Shown in pieces: positions 19,143 through 28,216 of a DNA stretch of 64,000 bases (position 1 is the stretch's first letter; each line of letters opens with the position of its first letter). Source of the DNA: Allorhodopirellula solitaria (GTDB lineage Bacteria; Planctomycetota; Planctomycetia; Pirellulales; Pirellulaceae); contig NZ_SJPK01000004.1 of assembly GCF_007859855.1 (NCBI RefSeq), positions 313,646 to 377,645 on the forward strand. The letters run 5' to 3'. The notes under the pieces were generated by a model. That model ran no database searches, was not told the DNA's origin, and saw only the letters and a list, made by a program, of their open reading frames with translations. A program made the translations under genes and the position numbers.

Positions 19143-19225
19143 GGTGTTCGCTTACGCTCCAACGGCCGGCTATTCTCTTCAACGCCGTCGGCGAACAACA
19201 ACTCGTGGATAGTAGCCAGCTCGTT
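19143..19225 (+). repeat. Interspersed repeat, degenerate copy 1
   Basis: GGTGTTCGCTTACGCTCC, then CCGGCTATT, then GTGGATAGT and CAGCTCGTT. The same blocks occur in the same order at 53590-53667. This copy has lost the pairing arms that the other retains. It occupies the 326-bp gap before the M20 gene. Confidence 0.65.
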
Positions 19226-19431
19226 TTGCGAATGTTCCCGAGTTGTTCGCTATTCGCAACGTGATGCAAAAGGTGGATCGCAGCGGCCATTCGGCATCAC
19301 TCGAGTCGATGTCGTGGGCAACACGACAGCCACGTGGTGCTCTATCATGGGAACGTCAGGGCCGCAGATACAACGACGGCGCCTCACAAAAACCAATCGC
19401 GAGCCTCTGCTACCGAGGGAAAATCTTAGCC

Positions 19432-20841
19432 ATGCACCCGAATCCTCCTGTCTCGTTCCAGTCGCATTCGCCTCGATTCCGCTGGGTCGGGATTTCAGCA
19501 GCAGCCGTTTTCGCCTTGGCTTGGTGCATCATCGGGTCGTTTGGCACGCCGCTGCGGGCGGATGATCCGACCGCGGTCGCTAGCCCCGGTGCGGTCGCCA
19601 ATCAGCACAATGTTTCCCAGTGGCTTGACCAGCAACTCCCGGAAGTTCTCCAGCTCTACGCATGGCTGCACGCTCACCCGGAGGTTTCCTTTGAAGAGAA
19701 GGAGACCGCTGCCAAACTCGCCGGGCTGTGGCGTGAAGCGGGATTCGATGTCACCGAGAATGTCGGCGGTTTTGGTATCGTGGGCGTATTGAAAAATGGC
19801 GAGGGGCCGACCGTGATGCTCCGGACGGACCTCGACGCGCTACCCGTTACCGAGCAGACGCCGGTCCCCTATGCCTCGAAGCAAACGGTCACGCGCGAAG
19901 ATGGTAGCAGCACCGGGGTGATGCACGCCTGTGGCCATGACATCCACATGACAAACCTAACGACGGTATTGCAGTGGCTCGCGGAACATCGGGACGCTTG
20001 GTCGGGAACGCTTCTCGCCATCGGCCAGCCCGCTGAGGAACACGGCGCGGGAGCCAAAGCGATGCTCGAAGACGGACTGTTCGAGCGTTTCCCACGGCCC
20101 GACTATGCCTTGGCAATGCACGTTGGCAGCGACACGCCGACGGGCCAGATCAGTATACGACCGGGTTTCTCGCAAGCGAATGTGGATAGTGTCGATATCA
20201 CGATGAAGGGTCGCGGGGGGCATGGATCGGCACCTCACACGACGATTGATCCCGTCGTGCAAGCCGCCGAGTTGGTGATCTCGCTGCAGATGATCGTCAG
20301 TCGAGAGATCGCGCCGATCGAACCCGCTGTCGTCACGGTCGGGTCCATCCACGGCGGAACGAAACACAACGTGATCGGGAACGACTGCACGCTGCAACTG
20401 ACCGTGCGAAGCTACAGCCCCGATGTCCGCGATCAATTGCTCAAAGCGATCCGCCGCCGGGCCTTCGGAATCGCCGCGACCCACGCCGCCCCCGAACCCG
20501 ATGTCGTGCTCAGCGAAGGGACACCCTCGTTGAAAAACGATGCGGAACTCGCCGGCAGAATGAGGACTGTTTTCAGCGAACTACTCGGCGATGACAATGT
20601 CGTCGAGAATGAACCCTCGATGGGTGGCGAGGATTTCAGTCGATATGGGATCGAAGGCGTGCCAATTTTGATGTACAAGGTCGGTTCGGTCAGCCAAGCG
20701 AGACTCGATCGATTTGAAAAACTTGGCATCCCCCCCGCCTCGTTGCATTCGGCCGTCTACTATCCTGATGCCGAGCAAACGCTGCGCGTCTCCATTGGCG
20801 CCATGACGTCAGGGGTCTTGGAATTGATGCCGCCGAACTGA
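19432..20841 (+). CDS. M20-family amidohydrolase (IAA-amino acid hydrolase / hippurate hydrolase type), exported
   Basis: From the ATG at 19432 the product has 469 residues with an N-terminal hydrophobic signal segment (about 20-40, ending LRADD). The catalytic part follows the M20D pattern: VMLRTDLDALPV, HACGHDIHM (Zn ligands, about 164-170), the GQPAEEHGAGAKAM Glu pair (about 198-211), AMHVGSD, the dimerisation-domain motif GRGGHGSAPH, and the C-terminal LHSAVYYPD. Such enzymes cleave N-acyl or N-aryl amide bonds of amino acid conjugates; the actual substrate cannot be read from sequence. An in-frame upstream extension to 19243 lacks signal features and runs through repeat-like DNA, so I reject it. 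The zinc-ribbon/GYF_2 gene follows 89 bp downstream. Confidence 0.88.
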   Translation: MHPNPPVSFQSHSPRFRWVGISAAAVFALAWCIIGSFGTPLRADDPTAVASPGAVANQHNVSQWLDQQLPEVLQLYAWLHAHPEVSFEEKETAAKLAGLWREAGFDVTENVGGFGIVGVLKNGEGPTVMLRTDLDALPVTEQTPVPYASKQTVTREDGSSTGVMHACGHDIHMTNLTTVLQWLAEHRDAWSGTLLAIGQPAEEHGAGAKAMLEDGLFERFPRPDYALAMHVGSDTPTGQISIRPGFSQANVDSVDITMKGRGGHGSAPHTTIDPVVQAAELVISLQMIVSREIAPIEPAVVTVGSIHGGTKHNVIGNDCTLQLTVRSYSPDVRDQLLKAIRRRAFGIAATHAAPEPDVVLSEGTPSLKNDAELAGRMRTVFSELLGDDNVVENEPSMGGEDFSRYGIEGVPILMYKVGSVSQARLDRFEKLGIPPASLHSAVYYPDAEQTLRVSIGAMTSGVLELMPPN

Positions 20842-20930
20842 ACATGCCGAGCGAAGTATACTGGGTAGAGAAGTTTTTGGACCATCCCGTCTGACGGGGC
20901 TGGCATCACCTCGAGGGGAAGGTAGAGAAC

Positions 20931-21905
20931 ATGGGAGTTCGTTTTGCTTGTCATGCTTGTGGCAAGCGACTGAACATCAAATCAGAGCTAGCTGGACGCC
21001 GCGGAATATGCCCGGCGTGCTCAGTGCGTTTTCGCATACCAGCACACGACACGGAAACCTCCACGCCGATCCACGCCAGCGAAGCTCCGAACGCACCGGG
21101 GGCAACCGCGAGTCAAAAATCGCCTGTGGGAGCCTCGTCAGAGTTTGCATCCCAGTCAGAATCAAACGCCCAGTCAGATTCAGGTTCCCAGGCAGCTGCG
21201 GGGTCGCCGCCGGACTCGCGAAACAACCAACCTGCGGCCACGGCATCTCCAGCGGCCGCAACGAGTGCCAGCAGTCCGGTGTCCAACTCATCGGCCGCGA
21301 ATCGTGAGCACGTCGCTTCCAGGCAATCGCTGCTCGATGAGCTATTGGGTGGGGCGTCGGCGACATGGTACGTGCGTCCCTCGAGCGGCGGACAGTTCGG
21401 ACCGGCCGACGGTCCCACGCTCGGCCAGTGGATTGAAGAGGGCAGGGTCGCTGACTCGGCGATGCTGTGGCGCGATGGGTGGCCGGAGTGGCAGGTGGCG
21501 CGGGACGTGTTGCCGCCGAAGCAGGATGCCGCCCCAGCGCCGGCAGAGCCGCTGACCTCGCCATCGCCAGCCCGAGCCCCGGCCCCGGCCCCGGCCCCAG
21601 CCCCGGCGTCGCCTGCGAGAGCGCCCGCAGCTGCGTCACCGGCAAGAACGCCGGCAGCAACGTCTGGAAGAGCGTCTGGAAATTTGCCTGGAAGAATCCC
21701 CGCTGCTGCGACGTCTCGGAAAGCGCCCGCGGCGGCGGCCCCCGGCTCGCGAGCTGAATCCGAGGCGCCACTGCTGACCGGCGGCAAGGTGCTCGACACC
21801 AATAAAAACCGCGTCTCGCGAAAACGGCTAACCCTCAGTGTCATGCTGGGGTTGGTCTTCGTCGTACTGCTGACTGCGCTGATTCTTGTCTTGCTGTGGT
21901 CCTAG
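20931..21905 (+). CDS. Zinc-ribbon / GYF_2 domain protein with C-terminal membrane anchor
   Basis: The 324-residue protein begins with a small zinc ribbon (FACHACGKRLNIKSELAG, then GICPACSVRFRIP: two Cys-x-x-Cys pairs within about 25 residues). A Ser/Ala/Gln-rich linker leads to a GYF_2 (DUF4339) domain at about 143-190 (WYVRPSSGGQFGPADGPTLG, then WIEEGRV, and LWRDGWPEW). A Pro/Ala-rich region with repeated Ala-Pro pairs follows (about 200-280), and the last 25 residues are one membrane helix. GYF_2 domains are thought to bind peptides. This modular type is common in planctomycetes and has no assigned role. It lies 36 bp before mch and may be in its transcript. Confidence 0.82.
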   Translation: MGVRFACHACGKRLNIKSELAGRRGICPACSVRFRIPAHDTETSTPIHASEAPNAPGATASQKSPVGASSEFASQSESNAQSDSGSQAAAGSPPDSRNNQPAATASPAAATSASSPVSNSSAANREHVASRQSLLDELLGGASATWYVRPSSGGQFGPADGPTLGQWIEEGRVADSAMLWRDGWPEWQVARDVLPPKQDAAPAPAEPLTSPSPARAPAPAPAPAPASPARAPAAASPARTPAATSGRASGNLPGRIPAAATSRKAPAAAAPGSRAESEAPLLTGGKVLDTNKNRVSRKRLTLSVMLGLVFVVLLTALILVLLWS

Positions 21906-21941
21906 CTGGACAATCCCTGCGTCCGCGTTCAAGATACGCGG

Positions 21942-22934
21942 ATGAATTCTGAAAATACCGCTTTTGCCCTCGACCGTTTGCACGAACGCAGCCGCGATCT
22001 CTTCGCCGAATCGCTGGCTCGACCGGCTGACCTTCGCTGCTCCGCCCATGAGATTGGCGGGGCTCGCGTTCTCGACTGCGGTGTCGACGAACTAGGATCC
22101 TTACAACTAGGCCTGGTATTGGCGAAGCTGTGCCTCGGCGATCATGCCGAGGTTGGACTTGCGCCCGCAGAAAACGACATGGTAACGGACATGGCGGTGA
22201 CGGTTTCGACCGACCGTCCCATCGCCGCGTGTCTGGGGGGCCAGTACGCGGGTTGGCCGCTTTCGGTGGACTCGTTCTTCGCGATGGCGAGCGGTCCGAT
22301 GCGGATGCTGCGCGGCCGCGAAGAGATGCTTCAGCAACTCGGCTTGAACACTCCCGCCGAAGCACATACTCATGCCGTGGGCGTGCTCGAATCCGATCGC
22401 CTGCCCGGGGCCGACGTGATCGCCGAAATCGCGGACGCATGCGGCGTTCCCGCCGAACGCGTTTGTCTCGGAGTCGCCTCGGTAACCTCAATCGCCGGCT
22501 GTGTGCAAGTTGTCTCGCGGAGTGTCGAAACAGCGCTGCACAAACTGCACGCCCTCAACTTTGACGTTCATACGGTGGTCTCGGCGACGGGCATCGCACC
22601 GCTACCGCCGGGAGCCAAACGGGGTGACAGTGTGGGTGGGATTGGTCGCACCAATGATGCGATGCTCTATGGCGCCAAAGTCACCCTGTGGATCGATGCT
22701 CCCGACGCTGCCATCGATGCAGTCGCCGACAAGATCCCCAGCCATTCGTCGTCGGACTATGGGCAACCCTTTGCCACCCTGTTCCAACAGTACGATTACG
22801 ATTTCTACAAAGTGGATCCGATGCTATTCAGTCCCGCAGTGGTAACGATTCATTCGCTGCAAAGCGGACGGACATGGCGCAGCGGCAAGCTCGCCCCGGA
22901 CTTGCTCCAGGCGTCGTTCGGAATGGACTCGTGA
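21942..22934 (+). CDS. mch: Methenyltetrahydromethanopterin cyclohydrolase
   Basis: The protein is 330 residues, a typical Mch length. Recognisable blocks are GARVLDCGVDELGSLQLGL, VSTDRPIAACLGGQYAGWPL, FFAMASGPMRMLRG, ESDRLPGADVIAEIADACGV, LHALNFDVHTVVSATGIAPL and IGRTNDAMLYGAKVTLWID. Mch hydrolyses methenyl-H4MPT to formyl-H4MPT in the cytoplasm, in the C1 pathway used by methylotrophs and planctomycetes for formaldehyde oxidation or detoxification. The next gene, an ATP-grasp glutamate ligase, is 16 bp downstream, which supports a C1-cofactor operon. Start is the ATG at 21942. Confidence 0.95.
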   Translation: MNSENTAFALDRLHERSRDLFAESLARPADLRCSAHEIGGARVLDCGVDELGSLQLGLVLAKLCLGDHAEVGLAPAENDMVTDMAVTVSTDRPIAACLGGQYAGWPLSVDSFFAMASGPMRMLRGREEMLQQLGLNTPAEAHTHAVGVLESDRLPGADVIAEIADACGVPAERVCLGVASVTSIAGCVQVVSRSVETALHKLHALNFDVHTVVSATGIAPLPPGAKRGDSVGGIGRTNDAMLYGAKVTLWIDAPDAAIDAVADKIPSHSSSDYGQPFATLFQQYDYDFYKVDPMLFSPAVVTIHSLQSGRTWRSGKLAPDLLQASFGMDS

Positions 22935-22950
22935 GCGAGAGACCGCACCG

Positions 22951-23913
22951 GTGAGTTCACCACGCATGCTCGTCCTCGGTGGCCGGCCGGCTAATCGAGC
23001 TACCACGACACCGCTGGGTTGGCATCTCAATGAGCTGCGAGCGGCCGGAACGCGATCGGGCGTGGACGTCTGCTTCGCGGATTATGAATCCATCGTGGCG
23101 AGAGTGGATCGGGCCGGGGCGAGCTCGAACGTGATGGGCGAAGCCCCGGATACGGGCCATCGATGCGGATGGCCGCTTGACCAGTTCGATGGGATTTTGA
23201 CACGTACGATGCCTCCGGGCTCCATGGAACAGATCCTCTTTCGGCTGGCAGTCTTGCACGATGAATACGGGTGTCGGGCCAAGAGCGACAATGCGGCGAG
23301 CATCGTCAATCCACCGGCGGCTATCGAGCTCGCGATCGACAAGTACGCCACGCTCGCGAGAGTTGCCCGGATGGGCATTGCGACGCCTGCGACAGGCATT
23401 GCCCAGTCCCGCGCCGAAGCGATGGAATTGTTTCACCAATTCGGCGGCGATGTGGTTGTCAAACCGATCTTCGGCGGCGAGGGCCGCGGCGTGATGCGAA
23501 TCCAAGATCCGGAGCTGGCCTGGACAACCTTCTCGACGCTACAACAACTCGGAGCGGTTCTCTACGTGCAGCAGTTCGTTGCACCGGGGGGGCGTGACTT
23601 GCGACTGCTCGTCATCGGCCCTCACGTGCACGCGATCCGGCGGACCTGCCCAGACGGTTTTCGCACGAATGTCCGAGCAGGCGGTACCGCCGAGGCTGTT
23701 GAACTGTGCGATCATTGGCGCGACTTGGCCTGCCGGGTCTGCAGCGAATTTGGATTGACCCTGGCCGCAATCGATCTACTCGAGACGACCGCTGGGAACG
23801 ACTACCGGCTCGTCGAGGTTAATGCGATTCCTGGTTGGAAGAGCGCGCAGCGGACGATCTCCGTCTGCTTGGCCGAACAAATTGTTTCCGTCTTGAAAGA
23901 CAACATCCTATGA
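22951..23913 (+). CDS. ATP-grasp (RimK/MptN-like) glutamate ligase, probably for H4MPT side chain
   Basis: The 320-residue protein has an ATP-grasp fold of the RimK class: IDKYATLARVARMGIATPAT, VVVKPIFGGEGRGVMRI (ATP-binding lysine and glycine loop), YVQQFVAPGGRDLRLLVIG, FRTNVRAGGTAEAVEL, and DYRLVEVNAIPGWK with the metal-binding Glu and Asn. RimK relatives such as MptN add glutamate to tetrahydromethanopterin. Homologues cluster with mch in methylotrophs, so glutamylation of the pterin cofactor is the best guess. Start is GTG at 22951; an ATG at 22966 is an alternative. It ends with ATGA, sharing bases with the start of the OleC-like gene. Confidence 0.82.
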   Translation: MSSPRMLVLGGRPANRATTTPLGWHLNELRAAGTRSGVDVCFADYESIVARVDRAGASSNVMGEAPDTGHRCGWPLDQFDGILTRTMPPGSMEQILFRLAVLHDEYGCRAKSDNAASIVNPPAAIELAIDKYATLARVARMGIATPATGIAQSRAEAMELFHQFGGDVVVKPIFGGEGRGVMRIQDPELAWTTFSTLQQLGAVLYVQQFVAPGGRDLRLLVIGPHVHAIRRTCPDGFRTNVRAGGTAEAVELCDHWRDLACRVCSEFGLTLAAIDLLETTAGNDYRLVEVNAIPGWKSAQRTISVCLAEQIVSVLKDNIL

Positions 23914-25673
23914 ATTTTGCTGCAGACGGCCATGAGCCCGACGACGCCTCGGATCGCCCGACTTCACCTGAGTCCTCGTGTGCGGATCGCATCCCGAGCG
24001 GTTTGGCCGGCGGGAATGTCGCCGACCGATTGACGCGCATCTCGCGATTGCTGCCTGGTGCGATCGCGATCGCCGAGCCTGCTGGGCCGCCGGCTAAGCA
24101 CGGTCACGACCGTGACTACGCGTTGACCACGTTCAAAACGTTGGACCAACGGAGCACCGAGATTGCTCTCGGATTGGCTGCATGGGGTGTCCAACCCGGC
24201 ATGCGACTGGTCAGCCTCGTCCCGTTCGGCGCCCAATTCATTGAGTTGGTTTTCGCGTTGATGAAGGCCGGCGTGAGTGTGGTATTGATCGACCCCGGCA
24301 TGGACCGCAAACACCTCGTCAATTGTTTGCAGGAAATCAATCCCGATGGGTTTGTGGGGATCCCAAAAGCCCAGGCGATCCGAACGCTATTGCGGCACCG
24401 TTTCCCGTCCGCACGCTGGAATGTCACGGTCGGCAGACGGTATTTTTGGGGTGGCAAAACGCTGGCACAGATCGTGGAAATGGGGCAGCGCGAGAAGACG
24501 TCGCTCCCTGAGATCGATCATGAGGACGAAGCCGCAGTGATCTTCACGACAGGTAGTACAGGACCGCCCAAAGGCGTGTCCTACACGCACGGCACCTTTC
24601 ATGCCCAGATCGACCGGATTGCCGAGCGGTACAACATCCAGCAGGGTTCACGTGACCTCGCTTGTTTTCCCTTGTTTGGCTTGTTTGATGCGGTGATGGG
24701 CGTGACCACGATCATCCCTGACATGGACCCCACCCGGCCCGCTGATGTCGACCCGACCAAACTCATTGCCGCGGCTCGGCAGTGGGAAGTGGATCAAGCA
24801 TTCGGGTCTCCCGCACTTTGGAAAACGGTCACCCGTTGGTGCGAGGAACATGCCGTGGGACGTCCCTTCCCAACACTTTGCCGCGTCCTCTCCGCCGGGG
24901 CTCCCGTTCCCGCAGCCACGCTGGCGAGCCTCCGCCGGTTTGTCAACGAGGACGCGAATATCGAAACGCCTTACGGAGCAACCGAAGCCTTGCCGATCGC
25001 GTCGATCGAGTCGCGGCAAGTGATCACCGAAACGGGGCCGGCCGCGAACAAGGGAAAAGGCGTCTGCGTCGGCACTCGTTTCACCGGAGTGCAGTGGAGA
25101 GTCATCGAGATCGACGATGATGAGATCCGCGAACTGTCAGATTGCACGGAATTGCCACCCGGAAAAATCGGCGAGCTCCTCGTCACGGGGCCGATGGTCA
25201 CTCGCGAGTACGTGACGCGAAGGGACCAGAATCGCCTGCACAAGGTCCACGACGGCGACACCGTTTGGCACCGAATGGGAGACGTTGGATACCTCGATGC
25301 CGACGACCGCTTTTGGTTTTGTGGACGCAAGGGACACCGGGTTCTGACGACGGACCGTACATTCTTTACCGTCCCTTGCGAAGCCGTCTTCAACGTCCAC
25401 GATGAGGTGGAGAAATGCGCGTTGGTCGGCCGTGGCCGGGCGGGGCAGCAGACACCCGTGATCGTGGTTCAACCGACCGATCTCGCGGTCGCACAGGATC
25501 CCGTGCGACGCGATCAGTTGATCGAGCGATTGCAGCAGGTAGCGACGCGGAATCCTCTGACCCAGCGGATCACTGAGTTTGTGATCCGCGGCACACCGCT
25601 GCCGGTGGACATCCGGCACAACAGCAAGATTTTCCGCGAGAAACTCACAGCGGAGGTTAATCGCGGCGAATGA
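23910..25673 (+). CDS. OleC-like acyl-adenylate ligase (olefin beta-lactone synthetase type)
   Basis: From the ATG at 23910 the product has 587 residues. The start overlaps the preceding stop (ATGA), which supports it over the longer frame from 23835. It is an ANL-superfamily enzyme: phosphate-binding loop FTTGSTGPPKGVSYTHG (about 212-228), YGATEALP, and a C-terminal domain with MGDVGYLDADDRFWFCGRKG, where RFWFCGRKGHR is the hinge region. The stretch FPLFGLFDAVMG followed by IPDMDPTRPADVDP (about 253-282) is what I associate with OleC and related fatty-acid ligases rather than with CoA ligases. OleC converts beta-hydroxy acids to beta-lactones in long-chain olefin synthesis. No oleA, oleB or oleD is in the window, so the substrate is open. 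It is unusual to see it coupled to H4MPT genes. Confidence 0.82.
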   Translation: MNFAADGHEPDDASDRPTSPESSCADRIPSGLAGGNVADRLTRISRLLPGAIAIAEPAGPPAKHGHDRDYALTTFKTLDQRSTEIALGLAAWGVQPGMRLVSLVPFGAQFIELVFALMKAGVSVVLIDPGMDRKHLVNCLQEINPDGFVGIPKAQAIRTLLRHRFPSARWNVTVGRRYFWGGKTLAQIVEMGQREKTSLPEIDHEDEAAVIFTTGSTGPPKGVSYTHGTFHAQIDRIAERYNIQQGSRDLACFPLFGLFDAVMGVTTIIPDMDPTRPADVDPTKLIAAARQWEVDQAFGSPALWKTVTRWCEEHAVGRPFPTLCRVLSAGAPVPAATLASLRRFVNEDANIETPYGATEALPIASIESRQVITETGPAANKGKGVCVGTRFTGVQWRVIEIDDDEIRELSDCTELPPGKIGELLVTGPMVTREYVTRRDQNRLHKVHDGDTVWHRMGDVGYLDADDRFWFCGRKGHRVLTTDRTFFTVPCEAVFNVHDEVEKCALVGRGRAGQQTPVIVVQPTDLAVAQDPVRRDQLIERLQQVATRNPLTQRITEFVIRGTPLPVDIRHNSKIFREKLTAEVNRGE

Positions 25674-25685
25674 ACCACGCGGTCG

Positions 25686-27872
25686 CTATTTCACGTGCAC
25701 ATAGACCCGCAAACGTTTGCTCGAGTACGTATCCGCGTTCCCAGTGAAGGTCCAATCGCGAGTTTCCCCGTCGCTGTTGCCGATGCCGAGATCAGCTTCC
25801 GAGCCCGCGTTCCACTTGTTGATCGCGAACAAAGTTTGCTTGGCACCGAAATGGTGAACCTGCATGCTTCCGTATCCGTTGACAGGGTCGCTTGGTGAGT
25901 CACCGAAGTCATAGATGCTGTTGTTTGCACCGGGGACCTTGCCTTCGTTGTTGGCACCGTAGTTGTTGGGCCAGAATTCGAGGTTGCCTTTCGCCACACC
26001 GGTGCCCGTTTTGATGCCCTCGACGTTCGTGTAGATATCGAGCGATTCAACCCGCTGTTGAAAATGGGCTCCGGACGCTTGCGTGGGAATGCCGATCTTT
26101 TGAACGTCATCGGTGAAGGCGTCCATCGAAACGAAGATCACCTGTTTCTCTTCATCACCACGGGCCAGTTCCACGAGATAGCCAATCCGGTCAAACGCTT
26201 CGATCTTTTCACTGTTGTCGACATCGTACTGGATTTCGCGGCCGAGTCGGGTGAGATCGAGGTCGTAGACGAGTTGATATCCGTCACTGATAGGCAGTGT
26301 GTCCACGAAATCGGGCATCTCGCCGCCGCGGAAGGCGCCCACGGGCAGCCCGGTGCCACCCATCAGATTCGGTTCGGCGGTTTTGTGCCATGCGAACCGG
26401 AAGGCCACCGGGTTCTTGACCTTGTCGGAGCTCAGGAGGATCGTGTCGCCGTCGATCTTTGCGGTCGCAGGCTGAAATCCACCTGAACTTGAACCGATGA
26501 TTTCGAAATCCGTCGGCGATTTGTCGTCACGAGTCTTCAGTCCACCGCCGGTGTGCTGGAACTGAATTTTGAGTTGATCGCCTGCGATCTCGTGGGATTG
26601 CATTTCGGGGCTGCGGGCGACGACATCTTCGTGTCCATAGTCATTTTTTAATGCCAAGCGAGCGAGTCGCCGTCCCACCTCTTGCTTGGCAGGCGGATGG
26701 ATATCGTTGATCGTAGCGAGATCATTGATGACGACCATACCGGTTGCCGGGACTTCTTGTTGCACCCCGGCCTGCGCTTCCCAGAATCGCGGCAGGATCT
26801 CAACGTCTTCGTTACCGTATTGATACGGGGCGATCTGAACGTAGTAGAACGGAAAGTCGCCCTGATTCCAAAGTTCTCTCCAGCCGCCGATTAGCGCCTT
26901 TTTCTTTTCCAGGTAAAGCATCCCTTCAACATGATTGGATTCGCCTTGGTACCAGATGGCACCGCGGATCGAAAATCCAAGTATCGGGTGGATCATTCCG
27001 TTGTAGAGCATCGTCGGGTCTTGATGGCTGCTGAAGGGCAGCAGTTCGGCGGGGTAGCCGGGACTCGGTGAGAGCAGGGCATTGCTCTTCATCGACGCTT
27101 TGGCGGTTTCGACCCAGTCGCTTGTCGCTTCGATATGCTCGCCAAGACGCGTTTTGTAGGCGTCGGTTCCCGGTGAGCGAGTGGTGATGGAGTCATAGAT
27201 ATTCTGCAACGCGGGAACTTGCTGGAATCCAACCGGCGGAGTCCAGGGCTCCACGCGAGTCCCGCCCCAGGAGGAATTCACCAAGCCGATGGGAACATCG
27301 AGTTCTTGGTGCAGGTGCCGAGCCATGAAATAGCCACAGGCCGTGAAATTCGCGACCGTCTCCGGTGAACAGACCTGCCAATCGGCGGGGACATCATCGA
27401 CGGGTAGGAAACTTGAGGTTCTCGGGATGGCGATATGCCGGATCAGGGGGTAATCGGCTGCTGCAATCTCTTGCTCTGCATCGCTGGATCGCTGCACAGT
27501 CCAGGCCATGTTGGATTGTCCCGAGCAAAGCCATACTTCGCCCACTAACACGTCGCTGACTTCGACTGAGTTCTTGCCTTTGACGAACAGGGACTGCGGT
27601 TCTGCATTGGCGTCCATGGCGGGAAGTTTGACCTCCCAACGACCTTTCTCGCCGGCCTGCGTGGTGGCCGTTTGGTCGGCGAAGCGAACCTCCACCGACT
27701 CTCCTTGCTCAGCCCATCCCCAAATGCGGATTTCCTGCTTCTGTTGCAGGACCATGTGGTCGCTGAATACGGACGGGAGTCGCACTTCGGCGTGCGTGGC
27801 CGCAGCGGAAATAGTTAAACCGATCGCAATCGACAACAGACAGGATGCGAACCGGAAACGGGCAATGGGCAT
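25686..27872 (-). CDS. Sialate O-acetylesterase family protein, exported
   Basis: The 728-residue protein has a signal peptide (about 1-28, ending ATHAEV). The SGNH-type esterase core has [12 protein letters not shown] with the nucleophile Ser (about 120), [17 protein letters not shown], an [13 protein letters not shown] block with Gly-Glu-Ser-Asn, and [16 protein letters not shown] with the Asp-x-x-His pair. An Ig-like domain precedes it ([20 protein letters not shown]). The last ~200 residues (from about 530) are an additional beta-rich domain. Such enzymes deacetylate sialic acids or acetylated polysaccharides outside the cytoplasm; planctomycetes carry many of them. It converges with the OleC-like gene (12 bp apart) and is divergent from ndh. 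Confidence 0.9.
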   Translation of the reverse strand: MPIARFRFASCLLSIAIGLTISAAATHAEVRLPSVFSDHMVLQQKQEIRIWGWAEQGESVEVRFADQTATTQAGEKGRWEVKLPAMDANAEPQSLFVKGKNSVEVSDVLVGEVWLCSGQSNMAWTVQRSSDAEQEIAAADYPLIRHIAIPRTSSFLPVDDVPADWQVCSPETVANFTACGYFMARHLHQELDVPIGLVNSSWGGTRVEPWTPPVGFQQVPALQNIYDSITTRSPGTDAYKTRLGEHIEATSDWVETAKASMKSNALLSPSPGYPAELLPFSSHQDPTMLYNGMIHPILGFSIRGAIWYQGESNHVEGMLYLEKKKALIGGWRELWNQGDFPFYYVQIAPYQYGNEDVEILPRFWEAQAGVQQEVPATGMVVINDLATINDIHPPAKQEVGRRLARLALKNDYGHEDVVARSPEMQSHEIAGDQLKIQFQHTGGGLKTRDDKSPTDFEIIGSSSGGFQPATAKIDGDTILLSSDKVKNPVAFRFAWHKTAEPNLMGGTGLPVGAFRGGEMPDFVDTLPISDGYQLVYDLDLTRLGREIQYDVDNSEKIEAFDRIGYLVELARGDEEKQVIFVSMDAFTDDVQKIGIPTQASGAHFQQRVESLDIYTNVEGIKTGTGVAKGNLEFWPNNYGANNEGKVPGANNSIYDFGDSPSDPVNGYGSMQVHHFGAKQTLFAINKWNAGSEADLGIGNSDGETRDWTFTGNADTYSSKRLRVYVHVK

Positions 27873-28216
27873 GGCGGTACTCGGTGGGCTAAAGGTGCAG
27901 GAGCGAGCGGCATCTCATTGAGAGAGATCCGTCGCTGCGAAATCGCTCCGCTATCATAACCAAAATGGCGGGGCAATTCTCAACCGAACTCACGAATGTC
28001 TGTGGCTGTGGCGAATCGACAGCGGTTGCTACCATACGGTGCCGATCCCGCGAACCGGCGCCGAGTGAGAGGACGTTTGAACAGCGGATCCGAAACGAGG
28101 ACTCACCCTCTCTTCCGAGACGGTGAAAGGTCCCCGCGGAAGGCTCTCCTGCAACGGGCCAGACCGCTCCTCGAGTCGGCTGTTTCCATCCAACGTGACT
28201 CCAATTCAGTGCAATC
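27873..28216. other. Divergent intergenic region between esterase and ndh
   Basis: No gene is seen. For the esterase, a possible minus-strand promoter has TTGAGA (27983-27978) and TATGAT (27958-27953) but with a 19-bp spacer, so it is weak. For ndh I find no clear box. Confidence 0.35.

Noticed and set aside
19243-19431. N-terminal extension of the M20 amidohydrolase to 19243
   Set aside because: The extra 63 residues have no conserved sequence, precede a clear signal peptide, and the frame begins just after the degenerate repeat.
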